A stretch of 64,000 nucleotides of DNA. Source: Mycolicibacterium sp. BiH015 (GTDB taxonomy: Bacteria; Actinomycetota; Actinomycetes; Mycobacteriales; Mycobacteriaceae). This document shows positions 63,259 to 64,000 of the stretch, in pieces; position 1 is the stretch's first letter, and the number at the start of each line of letters is the position of its first letter. The stretch spans positions 186,001 through 250,000 of the forward strand of contig NZ_JAQGCZ010000008.1 in assembly GCF_027706845.1 (NCBI RefSeq), written 5' to 3'. The notes under the pieces were generated by a model. That model was given only the letters and a program-made list of their open reading frames with translations. It was not told where the DNA came from and did not search any database. The position numbers and the translations under genes were made by a program.

Positions 63259-63855
63259 GGACGGGGGTTACTGTCACCGAGCCGCTCAAGAGTCGGCATC
63301 ACCAGGTCAAACCCCCGCGGCCACCACTGAGTGACCTAGACGGCATGGGCGCTACCCCCGGGACCGAAGGCAAGACTGCCATCGGACGTGGGTTCCGCAG
63401 TTGAGCTCACTGTGTCGTTCGCGGAGCGTGATCTGTGGGGTCAGCTGCAGGAGAGCCGGGGCACGACGGGGTTGGTGATTGCATCCTCGACATCGCCGAT
63501 TCCGGTCTCCGGAATAAGAGAAAGAAGGTTATCGCTCAAGTAATGCGTTGTGGGACAAACACAGTCGCTCGTACAAGGCCGGTACCACTAGAGGACGCGT
63601 GGCCATAATGCGGCTGGCCGGGCGCTTACACTCCCGGCAATAGGACGAGATCATCTGACGAAAGCTTGCCGAGAACCGGGACGTCGTTCTACCGAATCAA
63701 CGAGATCCTCAGGCTGACTCGTGGCGACCTAGCACGATGACTAAGCCTCGTGTATGTCGCGCCAATCCGGGCTGCGCTGCCGGTGGCGCCGCACCTGATC
63801 AAGGAAGTTCGTGTCGGGTGAAGATCGCGGACGACGAGCGCCAGAGCGCTTCGCC
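63259..63855. other. Intergenic region
   Basis: 597 bases downstream of the LacI gene. Short, non-coding-looking segments only. Confidence 0.4.
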
Positions 63856-64000
63856 CTACCGTCGTTCGCTTCTGGTGACCGAGAGAGCGGCCTGCACGAA
63901 GTCGTCGGTGACTGGGTGGTTCGAGTGCTCGCGGTGGGCCACTGCGACCTGGGTGGGGGGTATACCGGTGACGCTGCGATACGTAACCCCCGGCGGGCTG
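63856..64000 (-). CDS. LysR-family regulator, C-terminal fragment (runs off right edge)
   Basis: The last 47 residues of a minus-strand gene (SPPGVTYRSVTGIPPTQVAV through VTDDFVQAALSV). The pattern GVTYRxVTGxPP followed by a strand and the final helix is typical of the LysR ligand-binding domain end. Start is outside the window. Confidence 0.7.
   Translation of the reverse strand, partial: SPPGVTYRSVTGIPPTQVAVAHREHSNHPVTDDFVQAALSVTRSERR

Overview
The window is high-GC actinobacterial DNA, almost certainly from a Mycobacterium (or close relative), and reads as part of a large ESX-type plasmid. Evidence: a complete type VII secretion (T7SS/ESX) core with PE, PPE, EspG and Esx proteins, WhiB regulators, a replication initiator-like gene, two ParA loci with shared palindromes, a small ribbon-helix-helix protein, and no chromosomal housekeeping backbone. 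No relaxase, VirB4 or EccA gene is seen; they may lie outside the window.

Layout. 1-15.8 kb (all minus strand) is the ESX core, transcribed eccC, PE, PPE, esxD-like, esxC-like, espG, eccB, espI-like ATPase, eccD, mycP, eccE (eccE runs off the left edge). The Esx pair and the gene order resemble the chromosomal ESX-2 locus, except that eccB lies between espG and the espI-like gene. 16.1-20.4 kb holds cargo: a three-gene minus-strand cassette (unknown 374-aa protein, membrane protein, M41-like metalloprotease) and a membrane-anchored HNH nuclease. 20.7-31.3 kb holds ESX-associated genes: a large repeat-rich predicted substrate with two partners, then a tightly overlapping EspC-like / small protein / EspB-like / EspL-like chain, a multidomain Pro/Ala-rich protein, a 50-aa protein and an NlpC/P60 hydrolase.

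31.6-41.4 kb is accessory: a phospholipase-D-like protein, a secreted beta-propeller with a possible pore-forming C-terminus, small hypotheticals, a toxin-antitoxin-like pair, a frameshifted DUF3263 gene, secreted and membrane proteins and a lipoprotein split by a stop codon. 41.7-56.9 kb is the plasmid maintenance and control region: a helical protein, an XRE regulator, WhiB, a phosphoribosyltransferase, a rep gene preceded by two 18-bp palindromes and coupled to a WhiB fusion protein, partition locus 1, an SRPBCC protein, a hypothetical, partition locus 2, small DNA-binding proteins, an SDR oxidoreductase and an FHA-XRE fusion that is a paralogue of the earlier XRE gene. 57.5-64 kb is a metabolic/redox segment with a MarR regulator, a decayed IS3-type transposase, a MaoC dehydratase, a CMD/AhpD-like, thioredoxin reductase and thioredoxin operon facing a LacI regulator across a perfect palindrome, and the end of a LysR gene.

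How it fits together: EccB/C/D/E plus MycP form the inner-membrane secretion machine, EspG is the PE/PPE chaperone, and Esx, PE/PPE, EspB/EspC-like and the large repeat proteins are likely substrates. The middle region replicates and segregates the plasmid. All functional calls are from reading the protein sequences; no database search was run.
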